From: Intestinimonas massiliensis (ex Afouda et al. 2020)
GTDB taxonomy: Bacteria; Bacillota; Clostridia; Oscillospirales; Oscillospiraceae
DNA length: 64,000 nt
Reading direction: 5' to 3'
NCBI RefSeq assembly: GCF_900626285.1
Contig: NZ_LR131147.1
Coordinates: 653,246-717,245 of the forward strand
Positions within the stretch are counted from its first letter, which is position 1; the number at the start of each line of letters is the position of its first letter. Below the pieces are notes generated by a model. It saw only the letters and a program-made list of their open reading frames with translations, searched no databases and had not been told where the DNA came from. Position numbers and translations under genes: made by a program. This document shows positions 56,739-64,000 of this stretch, in pieces.

Positions 56739-59060
56739 TTAGGATTCGTCTTTCTTCTTGGTGGTGCTTTTCTTGGCTGTGGTCTTTTTCGCGGTGGTCT
56801 TCTTGGCCGCCGCAGTCTTTTTGGCGGCGGGCTTCTTGGTGGCAGCCGTCTTTTTGGCTGCCGTCTTTTTCTTGGCCGCGGGCTTCTTCTCCTCCTCAGG
56901 AGGGGTGCCCTCCGCCGGAGTCTCAGCCGTGGTCTTTTTCTTATAGCCCCGCTGGTCCTCCGGCAGGAAGTTGGGACACTCGGGGTTGATGCAGAAGGGC
57001 TTCTTGAAGCCGCGGCCCGACTTCTTGAACAGGGTGTGGCCGCAGACAGGGCAATTGTCCTTCACCGGCACGTCCCAGGTCATGAAGTCGCACTTCCGGG
57101 CCTCATCCTTGTTGCTATTGTTCTCACAGCCGTAGTAGGCAAAGCCCCGCTTGGAGGTCTTTTTCAGGATCTTGCCGCCGCACTTGGGGCATTTGCCCGG
57201 CATCTCCACCACAATGGGCTGGGTGTGGTCGCACTCCGGCCAGCCGGGGCAGGCCAGGAACCGGCCGAAGCGGCCGGACTTGTACACCAGGTTGCGGCCG
57301 CACTTGGGGCAGATCACGTCGGATACCTCGTCGGGTACCTTGATCCGCTCCCCGTCCAGGTCGGTCTCGGCCTGCTTCATCTCCTTCTCGAAGCCGCCGT
57401 AGAACTGGGTGAGCAGGCTCTTCCAGTCCACCTTGCCGGTCTCCACCTCGTCCAGCTGCTCCTCCATGTTGGCGGTGAAGGCGGTGTCCACGATATCGGG
57501 GAATTTGTCCTTCATCAGTCCGGTGACCACCTCGCCCAGAGGTGTGGGCCGGAGAGCACGTCCCTCCTTCACCACATACTCCCGGTCCAGGATGGTGGAG
57601 ATTGTAGGGGCATAGGTGGAGGGGCGTCCGATGCCCTTCTCCTCCAGGGCTTTGATGAGGGTGGCCTCAGTGTACCGGCTGGGGGGCTGGGTGAAGTGCT
57701 GATCGGGCTTGAGGCCCTTCAGCTCTACGGTCTCCCCCTCCTTCAGGTCGGGCAGGGGGGACTGGAAGGTCTCCTCCTCCTCGTCCTTGCCCTCCACGTA
57801 CACGGCGGTGTAGCCGGAGAACTTCAGGGAGGAGTGGGTGGCCCGGAAGGTATAGCCGGCGGAGGCCACCTCAATGGACACGCTGTCGTACACGGCGGAG
57901 GCCATCTGGCAGGCCAGGAAGCGGCTCCAGATCAGTTTGTACAGCTTGTACTGCTCTGCCGTCAGATCCTTTTTCACGTCCTCCGGGGTCAGGTTCACGT
58001 TGGAGGGCCGGATGGCCTCGTGGGCGTCCTGGGCGCCGGATTTGGTCTTGTACACCCGGGTCTTGCCGGGGTAGTAATTGGCGCCGTACCGGGCCAGAAT
58101 GAAGTCCCGGGCGGCGGCGGTGGCCTCATCGGACAGGCGCAGGGAGTCGGTACGCATATAGGTGATGAGACCCACGGTGCCCTCGCCGGCGATATCCACG
58201 CCCTCATACAGCTGCTGGGCAATGGACATGGTGCGGCGAGGGGTCATGTTCAGCTTGCGGCTGGCCTCCTGCTGGAGGGTGGAGGTGATGAAGGGGGGCG
58301 CCGGGTTGCGCAGCTTGTCCTGCCGCTTCACCCCGGTAACGGTGAAGGGGGCCTCCTTCACAGCCGCCATCACGGCGTCCACCTCGTCCTTGCTGTGGAG
58401 CTCCACCTTCTTCTCCTTGCCGTAGAAGGCGGCCTTGAACTGCCCCAGGTTGGGGGCGATGCGGGCCAGATCGGCGTCCAGGGACCAGTACTCCTGGGGT
58501 ACGAACGCCTTGATCTCTTCCTCCCGCTCGCACACCAGCCGGGTAGCCACCGACTGCACCCGTCCGGCGGACAGGCCCCGGCGGATCTTTTTCCACAGCA
58601 GGGGGGAGATCTGATAGCCCACGATCCGGTCCAGCACCCGTCGGGCCTGCTGGGCGTTCACCAGGTCCATGTCGATGGCCCGGGGGTGGGAGATGGAATC
58701 GTTGACCACTTTTTTGGTGATCTCGTTGAAGGTCACCCGGTAGGTCTTGTCGTCCGGAATGCCCAGCATCTCCTTCAGATGCCAGGAGATGGCCTCGCCC
58801 TCCCGGTCCGGGTCGGTGGCGAGAAAGACTTTTTCGCTCTTCTTGGCGGCTTTCTTCAGGTCGCTGATGACCTCTTCCTTGCCCTTAATGGGCTGGTAGT
58901 CTACAGTGAAGCCGTGCTCCACGTCTACGCCGATCTTGCTCTTGGGCAGATCCCGGACGTGGCCCATGGAGGCCTTTACCTCGTAGCCGGGACCCAGATA
59001 TTTCCCGATGGTCTTGGCCTTCGCCGGAGATTCGACGATCACCAAATTCGATTTTGCCAC
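56739..59060 (-). CDS. topA: DNA topoisomerase I
   Basis: 773 residues. Toprim domain (VESPAKAKTIGKYLGPGYEV, then DPDREGEAISWHL), active tyrosine in GLITYMRTDSLRLS near residue 300, and three C-terminal C4 zinc fingers (from CPKCGRNLVY on). The final ~65 residues are a Lys/Ala-rich tail of repeated KKTAAKK-type units, like the DNA-binding tails of some Clostridia and Actinobacteria enzymes. It relaxes negative supercoils. 14 nt after dprA. Confidence 0.95.
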   Translation of the reverse strand: MAKSNLVIVESPAKAKTIGKYLGPGYEVKASMGHVRDLPKSKIGVDVEHGFTVDYQPIKGKEEVISDLKKAAKKSEKVFLATDPDREGEAISWHLKEMLGIPDDKTYRVTFNEITKKVVNDSISHPRAIDMDLVNAQQARRVLDRIVGYQISPLLWKKIRRGLSAGRVQSVATRLVCEREEEIKAFVPQEYWSLDADLARIAPNLGQFKAAFYGKEKKVELHSKDEVDAVMAAVKEAPFTVTGVKRQDKLRNPAPPFITSTLQQEASRKLNMTPRRTMSIAQQLYEGVDIAGEGTVGLITYMRTDSLRLSDEATAAARDFILARYGANYYPGKTRVYKTKSGAQDAHEAIRPSNVNLTPEDVKKDLTAEQYKLYKLIWSRFLACQMASAVYDSVSIEVASAGYTFRATHSSLKFSGYTAVYVEGKDEEEETFQSPLPDLKEGETVELKGLKPDQHFTQPPSRYTEATLIKALEEKGIGRPSTYAPTISTILDREYVVKEGRALRPTPLGEVVTGLMKDKFPDIVDTAFTANMEEQLDEVETGKVDWKSLLTQFYGGFEKEMKQAETDLDGERIKVPDEVSDVICPKCGRNLVYKSGRFGRFLACPGWPECDHTQPIVVEMPGKCPKCGGKILKKTSKRGFAYYGCENNSNKDEARKCDFMTWDVPVKDNCPVCGHTLFKKSGRGFKKPFCINPECPNFLPEDQRGYKKKTTAETPAEGTPPEEEKKPAAKKKTAAKKTAATKKPAAKKTAAAKKTTAKKTTAKKSTTKKKDES

Positions 59061-59074
59061 AGCATGATACTCCT

Positions 59075-60304
59075 TTATCGGTCTTGGTCGAAACGGACGG
59101 CGGCAGTAAACCGCCGGCCCGGTAATTCCTTCAAATAGCCCTGAGCCTGCAAAATAGTCAGGGCTGTGTTCACCCGCCGGGCAGGGATATCGGTACGGCC
59201 CACAATGTCATCGGCGGTGAAGCTGTGCTCCTCCAGAAGCAGGAAGATCTCCCGCTGCTCGTCTCCCAGGCGGGCAAACTCCGCCCCGCTTTTCAGAGGC
59301 AGTTCTTTCTCCTTCGGCTGCTCCGGGGACGGAGGCGGGGCCTCCTGCTCCGCCGGACCGGGCTGAGGGGCCAGGCGGGCGTCTGCCTCCTCAGCGGTGA
59401 GGGGCGGCGGAAAGGTCAGCTTCTGGGGATATTGTCCCGTGTACTCCGACAGAATATCCCAGCCGGAGCGGACCAGCTTGGCCTCGCCCCGGGAAATCAG
59501 CAGATTGGTGCCTCCGCTCATGGGGGCGTCCGCGGGACCGGGGACGGCAAACACGTCCCGGCCCTGGTCCAGGGCGTCATGGGCGGTGATGAGGGAGCCG
59601 CTGCGCTGTTCCGCCGCCTCCACCACCAGGATGCCCAGTGACAGGCCGCTGATGATCCGGTTCCGGATGGGGAACCGCCAGCCGTCCGGCCGGGTGCCCG
59701 GCGGATTTTCCGAAATCACCGCGCCGGAAGCCTGGATGTCCTGGTACAGCCAGCGATTGCAGGCGGGATAGACCACATCCACCCCACCGGCCAGCACGGA
59801 GATCACCCTGCCGCCGCCCTGGAGCGCGCCCTTCAGGGACGCAGCGTCGATGCCTTCCGCCATACCGGACACCACCACCGCACCGCTGCGGGCCAGCTCC
59901 ATGGAGATGCGGCCCGCCATGGCCTGCCCGTAAACGGTGCATTTCCGGCTGCCCACCATGCCCACGGTCACCTCACGGTCCACCCGGGGCAGAGTGCCCT
60001 TCACATACAGGACCAGAGGGTGGTCATCCAACTGGTACAGGCGCTCCGGGTAGGCGGCGTCCTGGCAGGTGAGCAGGGAGATGCCCTGCCGGTCGCACTG
60101 CTCCAAAATCCGCTCGGCACCGTCCAGCTTCTTGTCCAGCAGAGAGCGGCGCAGACGGGACGGCAGCGGAAGCATATCATATTCCTTTGCGTCGGCGTAG
60201 TGGGCCGCCTCCGCCGTGCCGAAATGACGGAGCAGGCCTGCCGCCACATCCGCCCGGATACCCTCCCGGGTGGTCAGCCAGATGAGATAGGATATGGCGG
60301 CCAT
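59075..60304 (-). CDS. dprA: DNA-processing protein DprA
   Basis: 409 residues. An N-terminal helical domain, the Rossmann fold with GMVGSRKCTVYGQAMA and VVSGMAEGIDAASLKGAL, then FPIRNRIISGLSLGILVVEA and GSLITAHDALDQGRDVFAVP. A C-terminal winged helix (SFTADDIVGRTDIPARRVNT) follows a Glu/Pro linker. DprA loads RecA on incoming single strands in transformation. ATG 60304 follows AAAGGAGAAGG; the 14-residue extension contains that site. Its presence fits potential competence but no com genes are in the window. Confidence 0.93.
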   Translation of the reverse strand: MAAISYLIWLTTREGIRADVAAGLLRHFGTAEAAHYADAKEYDMLPLPSRLRRSLLDKKLDGAERILEQCDRQGISLLTCQDAAYPERLYQLDDHPLVLYVKGTLPRVDREVTVGMVGSRKCTVYGQAMAGRISMELARSGAVVVSGMAEGIDAASLKGALQGGGRVISVLAGGVDVVYPACNRWLYQDIQASGAVISENPPGTRPDGWRFPIRNRIISGLSLGILVVEAAEQRSGSLITAHDALDQGRDVFAVPGPADAPMSGGTNLLISRGEAKLVRSGWDILSEYTGQYPQKLTFPPPLTAEEADARLAPQPGPAEQEAPPPSPEQPKEKELPLKSGAEFARLGDEQREIFLLLEEHSFTADDIVGRTDIPARRVNTALTILQAQGYLKELPGRRFTAAVRFDQDR

Positions 60305-60327
60305 GGCTCCTTCTCCTTTCCAACGCG

Positions 60328-61083
60328 CTAGCGCCAGCCCTCCCACAGTACCACCGCGGCGGCTACCGCGGCGTTGAGGGATTCGCAGCGCTCACTCATG
60401 GGGATACGCACGGTCTGGTCGCAGGCGTCCAGCGCCTCCTGGCTCAGGCCCCGGCCCTCGCTGCCAATCAGGAGGACGGCCCGGCTCAGGTCGGCCTGGC
60501 GCGCATCCACCGTATCCTCCCGCAGGGCGGTGCCGATCAGCGGCAGGCCCGCCCCCTTCCGCAGCGGAAGCAACTCCTCCAGAGTACAGCTCCACACCGG
60601 GCGGCGGAAGGCCGCTCCCATGGAGGCCCGGAGGGTCTTGGGGCTGTACAGGTCGGCACAGCCCGTCAGCAGAAACAGCCCGTCGGCGTCAAACGCGTCG
60701 GCGGTGCGGAGGATGGTACCCACATTTCCCGGGTCCTGCACCCCCTCCAGGGCCAGATACCGCCTGCCGGGCAGCGTGTCCGGCAGGGCGCTGGCGGGAC
60801 GTTTGGCGGAAAAGAGCACCCCCTGGGGGGTCTCCATGGGGCTGATATACTCCATCAGCCCCTGGGGCACCTCCACCGCCCGCACATCCGGGGGCAGCTG
60901 GGGCAGCTCAGTTCCCTGGGTACATACCACCGCGGTCAGCTCAGCTCCCCACTGGAGGGCCTCCCGGAGCAGCTTGCCGCTGTCCCCCAGGTACTCCCCG
61001 GTCTTGTTCCGGTAGCTGTGGGAAGAGCCCAGCTTCCGCAGGTGGGTCATCAGGGGGTTGGAGCGGCTGGTGATCTGTTCCAT
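60328..61083 (-). CDS. TrmH-family (SpoU) RNA methyltransferase
   Basis: 251 residues. Small substrate-binding N-terminal domain (MEQITSRSNPLMTHLRKLGS), then the knotted SPOUT domain with motif 1 EGVQDPGNVGTILRTADAF, motif 2 LIGSEGRGLS and motif 3 IPMSERCESLNAAVAAAVVL. It 2'-O-methylates rRNA or tRNA; the site is unknown. ATG 61083 is used; the longer frame overlaps ktrA. It lies between ktrA and dprA. Confidence 0.9.
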   Translation of the reverse strand: MEQITSRSNPLMTHLRKLGSSHSYRNKTGEYLGDSGKLLREALQWGAELTAVVCTQGTELPQLPPDVRAVEVPQGLMEYISPMETPQGVLFSAKRPASALPDTLPGRRYLALEGVQDPGNVGTILRTADAFDADGLFLLTGCADLYSPKTLRASMGAAFRRPVWSCTLEELLPLRKGAGLPLIGTALREDTVDARQADLSRAVLLIGSEGRGLSQEALDACDQTVRIPMSERCESLNAAVAAAVVLWEGWR

Positions 61084-61094
61084 GCAGGCCGCCC

Positions 61095-61748
61095 TCACAG
61101 ATCCTGGAGCCGGTTTACGTCCTCCGTCCGGCCCACAGCCACCACCGTGTCTCCCGCCTCCATCTGCGTATCGGGACCGGGTGTGACGTTGAAGGTCTCC
61201 ACACCCTTTTTCCGCACGGCGATGATATTTACCTTGTACCTGGCCCGCACATTCAGGTCCAGGATGGTCTTGCCCTGCCACTCCCGGGGGATGGCGGTCT
61301 CCACGATGCCGAAATCTTCGCTGAGCTCAATGAAGTTGAGCACGTTGGAGCTGGACAGGCTCTGGGCCAGCTTGACCCCCATCTCGTGCTCGGGGAACAC
61401 CACCCGGTCGGCGCCGATCTTCTCCAGCACCTTCCGGTGGACATGGCTCTGGGCCTTGCAGATGACCCGGCGAACCCCCAGTTCCTTCAGGTTCAGGGTC
61501 ACCAGGGCGGAGGTACCGATATCTACGCCCACAGCCACAATGGCACAGTCGTAGTTGCGCACACCCAGGGCCCGGAGCACCGCCGGGTCACGGGCGTCCC
61601 CGGTCACCGCGTGGGTGACCTTGTCGGCCACCTTCTCCACGTTCTCCTCGGAATCGTCCAGCGCCAGCACCTCATGGCCCAGAGCGCTCAGTTCCGTGGC
61701 CACGGCTGTGCCGAAGCGGCCCAGGCCGATAACTACAAAGGTTTTCAA
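61095..61748 (-). CDS. ktrA: Ktr potassium uptake regulatory subunit KtrA
   Basis: 217 residues, single RCK unit: FVVIGLGRFGTAVATELSAL (nucleotide-binding fold) and a C-terminal RCK_C domain (RARYKVNIIAVRKKGVE). KtrA octamers gate KtrB through ATP/ADP; the C domain may bind c-di-AMP. The start is TTG 61748 with AAGGA about 10 nt upstream. It follows ktrB by 29 nt and reads into the TrmH-like gene. Confidence 0.9.
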   Translation of the reverse strand: MKTFVVIGLGRFGTAVATELSALGHEVLALDDSEENVEKVADKVTHAVTGDARDPAVLRALGVRNYDCAIVAVGVDIGTSALVTLNLKELGVRRVICKAQSHVHRKVLEKIGADRVVFPEHEMGVKLAQSLSSSNVLNFIELSEDFGIVETAIPREWQGKTILDLNVRARYKVNIIAVRKKGVETFNVTPGPDTQMEAGDTVVAVGRTEDVNRLQDL

Positions 61749-61777
61749 CGGTTACACGTCCTTCCGGAACAGATCGT

Positions 61778-63160
61778 TCAGCCGATCATCACATTCATTT
61801 CAGGATATCTGATCTTGGCCGTACTTCTCCCCCGGGTCATCAGTGCGATGGAGAAGGAGAGCACGCCCACCCGCCCGGTATACATGAGCAGGATGATCAG
61901 GGTCTGGGAGAAGGGACTGAGGGTGGGGGTGATGCCGGTGGTCAGGCCCACCGTGCCCATGGCGGAGGCCACCTCGAAGGCGCAGTCCAGATAGGGCAGG
62001 TTTTCCACGGTGGAAATCATCATGGAGCCCAGCAGGAACAAAAACAGCATCACCAGCGCCAGGGTCATGGCGTTGAGCACCCGGCGGTAGGGGATGGTAC
62101 GGCCCCGGAAGGTGACCTGCTCCCGCCCGGCCAGGCCGGAGCGGAGGGCCAGCAGCAGCACCGCCACGGTAGCCGTCTTGAGGCCGCCGGCCGTGGAGCC
62201 GGAGGAGCCGCCGATGAGCATGAGGATGGAGGAAAAGGCCTTGCTTGTGTCGCTGAGGCCCCCCTGCCCCACCGCGTCAAAACCGGCAGTGCGCAGGGTC
62301 ACCGACTGGAACAGGGCGTTATAGACTTTCTGTCCCAGGGTCATATTCCCAAAAACAGCGGGATTGCTGTACTCCTCCACAAAGAAGAAGGCCGTGCCGC
62401 CCACAATCAGCAGGAGGGTCATCAGCAGCACCATCTTGCTGTACACCGACAGGCGGTGGATGGAACGCTTCTGGATGATGTCTTCCCACACGAAAAAGCC
62501 CAGGCCGCCCACCACAATGAGGCAGGCGATGGTGAGAAGTACCACCGGATTGTTATTGTACCCCACCAGGCTGGAGAAGGCGCCGAACTCGCCCCCCAGC
62601 AGGTCAAAGCCGGCGTTGCAGAAACCGGAAACCGAATGGAAGATGCCCCTCCAGATGCCGCCCGGCAGTCCGAAATCGGGGATCATGCAGGCGGACAGGA
62701 TTACTGCCCCGATCCCCTCTATCAGGAAGGTACCCATCAGGGCGTGGCGCACCATGCGCACCACCCCGTCCAGGTCGTTCAGGTTCAGGGTGGACACCAT
62801 GATGAGCCGCTCGGACAGGCCGATCCGCCGGTGGAGGGCAAAGGACACCAGGGTGATGACCGTCATAAAGCCCAGGCCCCCCAGCTGGATCATGGCCAGG
62901 ATGACCACCTGCCCGAACAGGGACCACTGGAGCCAGGTGTCCGCCAGAATCAGTCCGGTGACGCAGGTGGCGGAGGTGGCGGTGAACAGTCCGGTGAAAA
63001 AGCCGGCGCTCTGCCCGTCCCGGGACGCGATGGGCAGGGTGAGCAGCAGCGCCCCCACCAGAATGATAACTGCAAAGGAAACCGCCACCACCCGGGTGGG
63101 GTTCAGGCTCCGGCTGCGGACAAATACATCCCGCATCCAGAGGGCGATTCTTCTGATCAC
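61778..63160 (-). CDS. ktrB: Ktr/Trk-type potassium transporter membrane subunit KtrB
   Basis: 460 residues with four M1-P-M2 units. Filter regions are TATSATCVTGLIL, VSGFCNAGFDLLGG, SVTLRTAGFDAVGQ and SAMGTVGLTTGITP. Pore helices and GGSSGSTAGGLKTATVAVLL match TrkH/KtrB. Shorter and with a shorter N-terminus than the TrkH at 34.7 kb, it fits the Na+-dependent KtrB group. GTG 63160 follows GGGAGG. First gene of the long minus-strand block. Confidence 0.92.
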   Translation of the reverse strand: MIRRIALWMRDVFVRSRSLNPTRVVAVSFAVIILVGALLLTLPIASRDGQSAGFFTGLFTATSATCVTGLILADTWLQWSLFGQVVILAMIQLGGLGFMTVITLVSFALHRRIGLSERLIMVSTLNLNDLDGVVRMVRHALMGTFLIEGIGAVILSACMIPDFGLPGGIWRGIFHSVSGFCNAGFDLLGGEFGAFSSLVGYNNNPVVLLTIACLIVVGGLGFFVWEDIIQKRSIHRLSVYSKMVLLMTLLLIVGGTAFFFVEEYSNPAVFGNMTLGQKVYNALFQSVTLRTAGFDAVGQGGLSDTSKAFSSILMLIGGSSGSTAGGLKTATVAVLLLALRSGLAGREQVTFRGRTIPYRRVLNAMTLALVMLFLFLLGSMMISTVENLPYLDCAFEVASAMGTVGLTTGITPTLSPFSQTLIILLMYTGRVGVLSFSIALMTRGRSTAKIRYPEMNVMIG

Positions 63161-63174
63161 GATGGGACCTCCCG

Positions 63175-63198
63175 GCGCGGGTTATCGGTATCCCGCGC
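63175..63198 (-). promoter_or_regulatory. Leader hairpin next to the ktrB ribosome site
   Basis: GCGCGGG (63175-63181) pairs with CCCGCGC (63192-63198); it abuts the Shine-Dalgarno at 63170-63174 and could influence translation. No clear sigma-A promoter was seen in 63161-63215. Confidence 0.4.
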
Positions 63199-63215
63199 AC
63201 CTGTGTTTTACGCAG

Positions 63216-63251
63216 AAAAGCATACCGAAGGAAATACTTCCTCCGGTATGC
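63216..63251 (-). terminator. Terminator after the 39-codon ORF
   Basis: GCATACCGAAGGAA (63220-63233) pairs with TTCCTCCGGTATGC (63238-63251), with a G-U pair; minus-strand TTTT at 63219-63216. Confidence 0.75.
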
Positions 63252-63260
63252 CAGTTCTGA

Positions 63261-63380
63261 TTAGTCCAGGGGCTTCATGGTGGGGATTTGAGTTCTGACC
63301 GTTTCATCTTGTTTCAACATAGCCTGTTGTGCCATAAAACCGCCACCTTCATGACATTCTTCATACAGCTTTGATTCCAT
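63261..63380 (-). CDS. Possible small protein, 39 residues
   Basis: ATG 63380 has AGGAAGG 6 nt upstream (63393-63387), and the stop is followed within 10 nt by a terminator, so this looks like a real minigene. The sequence starts MESKLYEECHEGGG and ends QIPTMKPLD; a second ATG (MAQQAMLKQDETV) also has a weak site. No membrane segment or motif; I do not recognise it. A promoter about 190 nt upstream could drive it. It lies at the border between the ktrBA block and lower-GC DNA. Confidence 0.5.
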   Translation of the reverse strand: MESKLYEECHEGGGFMAQQAMLKQDETVRTQIPTMKPLD

Positions 63381-63414
63381 TTCATGCCTTCCTGCGCCGT
63401 TTGGTTTTGAGCAA

Positions 63415-63442
63415 AAGTTGTGGGAAAGTTGTAAAAAGTTGT
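63415..63442. repeat. Three phased AAGTTGT repeats
   Basis: AAGTTGT at 63415-63421, 63426-63432 and 63436-63442, starting 11 and 10 bp apart, i.e. on one face of the helix. Possibly a protein-binding array at the element edge. Confidence 0.5.
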
Positions 63443-63580
63443 AGTGGCTCAGAATTGGCCCGAAGATGGCTTAAAATTGGCACAATGAATGGCTACATTG
63501 CTTTGAAAGGCAACAGCCCCAGGAAGAGTAAAGCCTGCATGGATACTGCCAGCATCAGCAAGCAGATTCATACAGAAACA

Positions 63581-63609
63581 AGTATAGCATAAGCCCCAGA
63601 GATGTTCAA
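63581..63609 (-). promoter_or_regulatory. Candidate promoter of the 39-codon ORF
   Basis: Minus strand: TTGAAC (63609-63604), 17-nt spacer, TATACT (63586-63581) with extended TGC. Leader of about 190 nt to the small ORF. Confidence 0.55.
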
Positions 63610-63670
63610 GTCAACGATTTTTTCGCAGTGCAATCCAATTTCATACCTTATATATAAAAAGGAGATTCTT

Positions 63671-64000
63671 ATGCCAGCCTATCAATTACAAATTAAACAG
63701 GTGGTGGACTATCCACGTTGTCGGATTTACCGACAGTTTATCCATCGTCTGATAGATGACCGGAGCATTCGCGCAAGCGGCGGCTCCGGCCTTTTTTATT
63801 ATACCGTGCTTTGCAGCTTTGCAAACTTCCGCACCTCATACCGGCGAATTGATGGCATCAGCTACACCGTCTACCCCGGCGAATGGGTCTGTACGCTCAA
63901 AGAGCTTTCTCAATGGTTTCGGACTCGTTTCCAGTGTCAGGCGCTTTCCATCCTGGGAGAGCTTCAGCAGCGTCATCTCATTGACTTCTCCTCTCTGGGG
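63671..64000 (+). CDS. Protein of a probable integrative/conjugative element, 3' end outside window
   Basis: 110 codons are visible: PAYQLQIKQVVDYPRCRIYR, then RSIRASGGSGLFYYTVLCSF, RRIDGISYTVYPGEWVC and ALSILGELQQRHLIDF. I recall near-identical N-termini in proteins at the ends of integrative elements of gut Firmicutes; their function is unassigned, with a helix-turn-helix-like C-terminal part here (LKELSQWFRTRFQCQALSIL). ATG 63671 follows AAAAAGGAG. Base composition is lower in GC than the flanking chromosome, and it is the first plus-strand gene after 38.4 kb, consistent with transferred DNA. Confidence 0.65.
   Translation, partial: MPAYQLQIKQVVDYPRCRIYRQFIHRLIDDRSIRASGGSGLFYYTVLCSFANFRTSYRRIDGISYTVYPGEWVCTLKELSQWFRTRFQCQALSILGELQQRHLIDFSSLG

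Noticed and set aside
56739..56935. Lys/Ala repeats at the topA end as a separate histone-like gene
   Set aside because: Continuous in frame with topA and without its own start signals; such tails are known on TopA.
56700..59138. 812-codon plus-strand frame opposite topA
   Set aside because: Antisense to a complete topA; apparent hydrophobic start is the complement of the Lys/Ala tail.
63449..63571. 40-codon minus-strand ORF in the leader of the minigene
   Set aside because: Start lies about 3 nt from the predicted transcript start and has no ribosome site.
63371..63592. 73-codon plus-strand ORF
   Set aside because: No ribosome site, no recognisable motif; overlaps the phased repeats and antisense leader.
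1..64000. CRISPR arrays, tRNA and rRNA genes
   Set aside because: No regularly spaced repeat arrays and no cloverleaf or rRNA-like segments were recognised on reading; a tRNAscan/Infernal run would settle it.

Overview
The window comes from a GC-rich, Gram-positive-type gut Clostridia. Gene order and protein types point to an Oscillospiraceae relative (Flavonifractor, Pseudoflavonifractor or Lawsonibacter-like). The evidence is the plsX-acpP-rnc-smc-ftsY block, a membrane pyrophosphatase of the K+-dependent type, LytR-CpsA-Psr and Trk/Ktr proteins, sigma-A-type promoters with 17-nt spacers, and frequent TTG/GTG starts. No rRNA, tRNA or CRISPR array was seen. The assignment is by inference, not by database search.

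Layout. 1-2.9 kb: end of a cell-wall polysaccharide cluster (a glycosyltransferase fused to CsaB pyruvyl transferase, then a TuaH-like glycosyltransferase). 2.9-4.7 kb: phosphate transporter and HAD phosphatase. 4.7-4.9 kb: a strongly structured, promoter-driven RNA ahead of a YtcJ-like amidohydrolase and a BrnQ branched-chain amino acid carrier. 7.9-13 kb: PadR/DUF2812 pair with twin operators, SOS-controlled dinB, and a BlaI/M56 (BlaR1-like) pair with twin operators. 13-21 kb: arginine operon argGHCJBDF on the minus strand behind an ArgR-like palindrome. 21-25.5 kb: lgt, small membrane proteins, and a condensation-like acyltransferase/DUF6320 pair divergent from an esterase. 25.6-28.3 kb: two-component system. 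28.3-31.5 kb: flavin-type oxidase homologue and a zinc/cadmium efflux operon (ArsR sensor, free HMA chaperone, P1B-ATPase). 31.5-38.5 kb: uridine phosphorylase, a secreted protein, trkAH and an ion-pumping pyrophosphatase. 38.5-43.5 kb: rpsU, leuS, and an ECF sigma factor with a DUF4179-like membrane partner, flanked by two identical 29-bp terminator sequences.

43.5-63.2 kb is a long minus-strand housekeeping block, read from right to left: ktrB, ktrA, a TrmH-type methyltransferase, dprA, topA, trmFO, plsX, acpP, rnc, smc, a zinc-ribbon protein, ftsY, rph, rdgB, yhbY, a nadD-yqeK fusion, an LCP ligase and rsfS. Internal promoters lie before acpP and smc. Downstream of rnc the gene's last 49 bp occur twice, around a 157-bp hairpin-rich insert. 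The window ends in lower-GC DNA: a possible 39-residue protein, and the first 110 codons of a protein that resembles those at the edges of gut-Firmicutes integrative elements.

Functionally the window combines arginine synthesis, envelope assembly, potassium/metal/phosphate homeostasis and core RNA/DNA maintenance. The least explained parts are the structured RNA at 4.72-4.90 kb, the rnc 3'-end duplication, the small dispersed-repeat-like element between argH and argG, and the element boundary after 63.2 kb.
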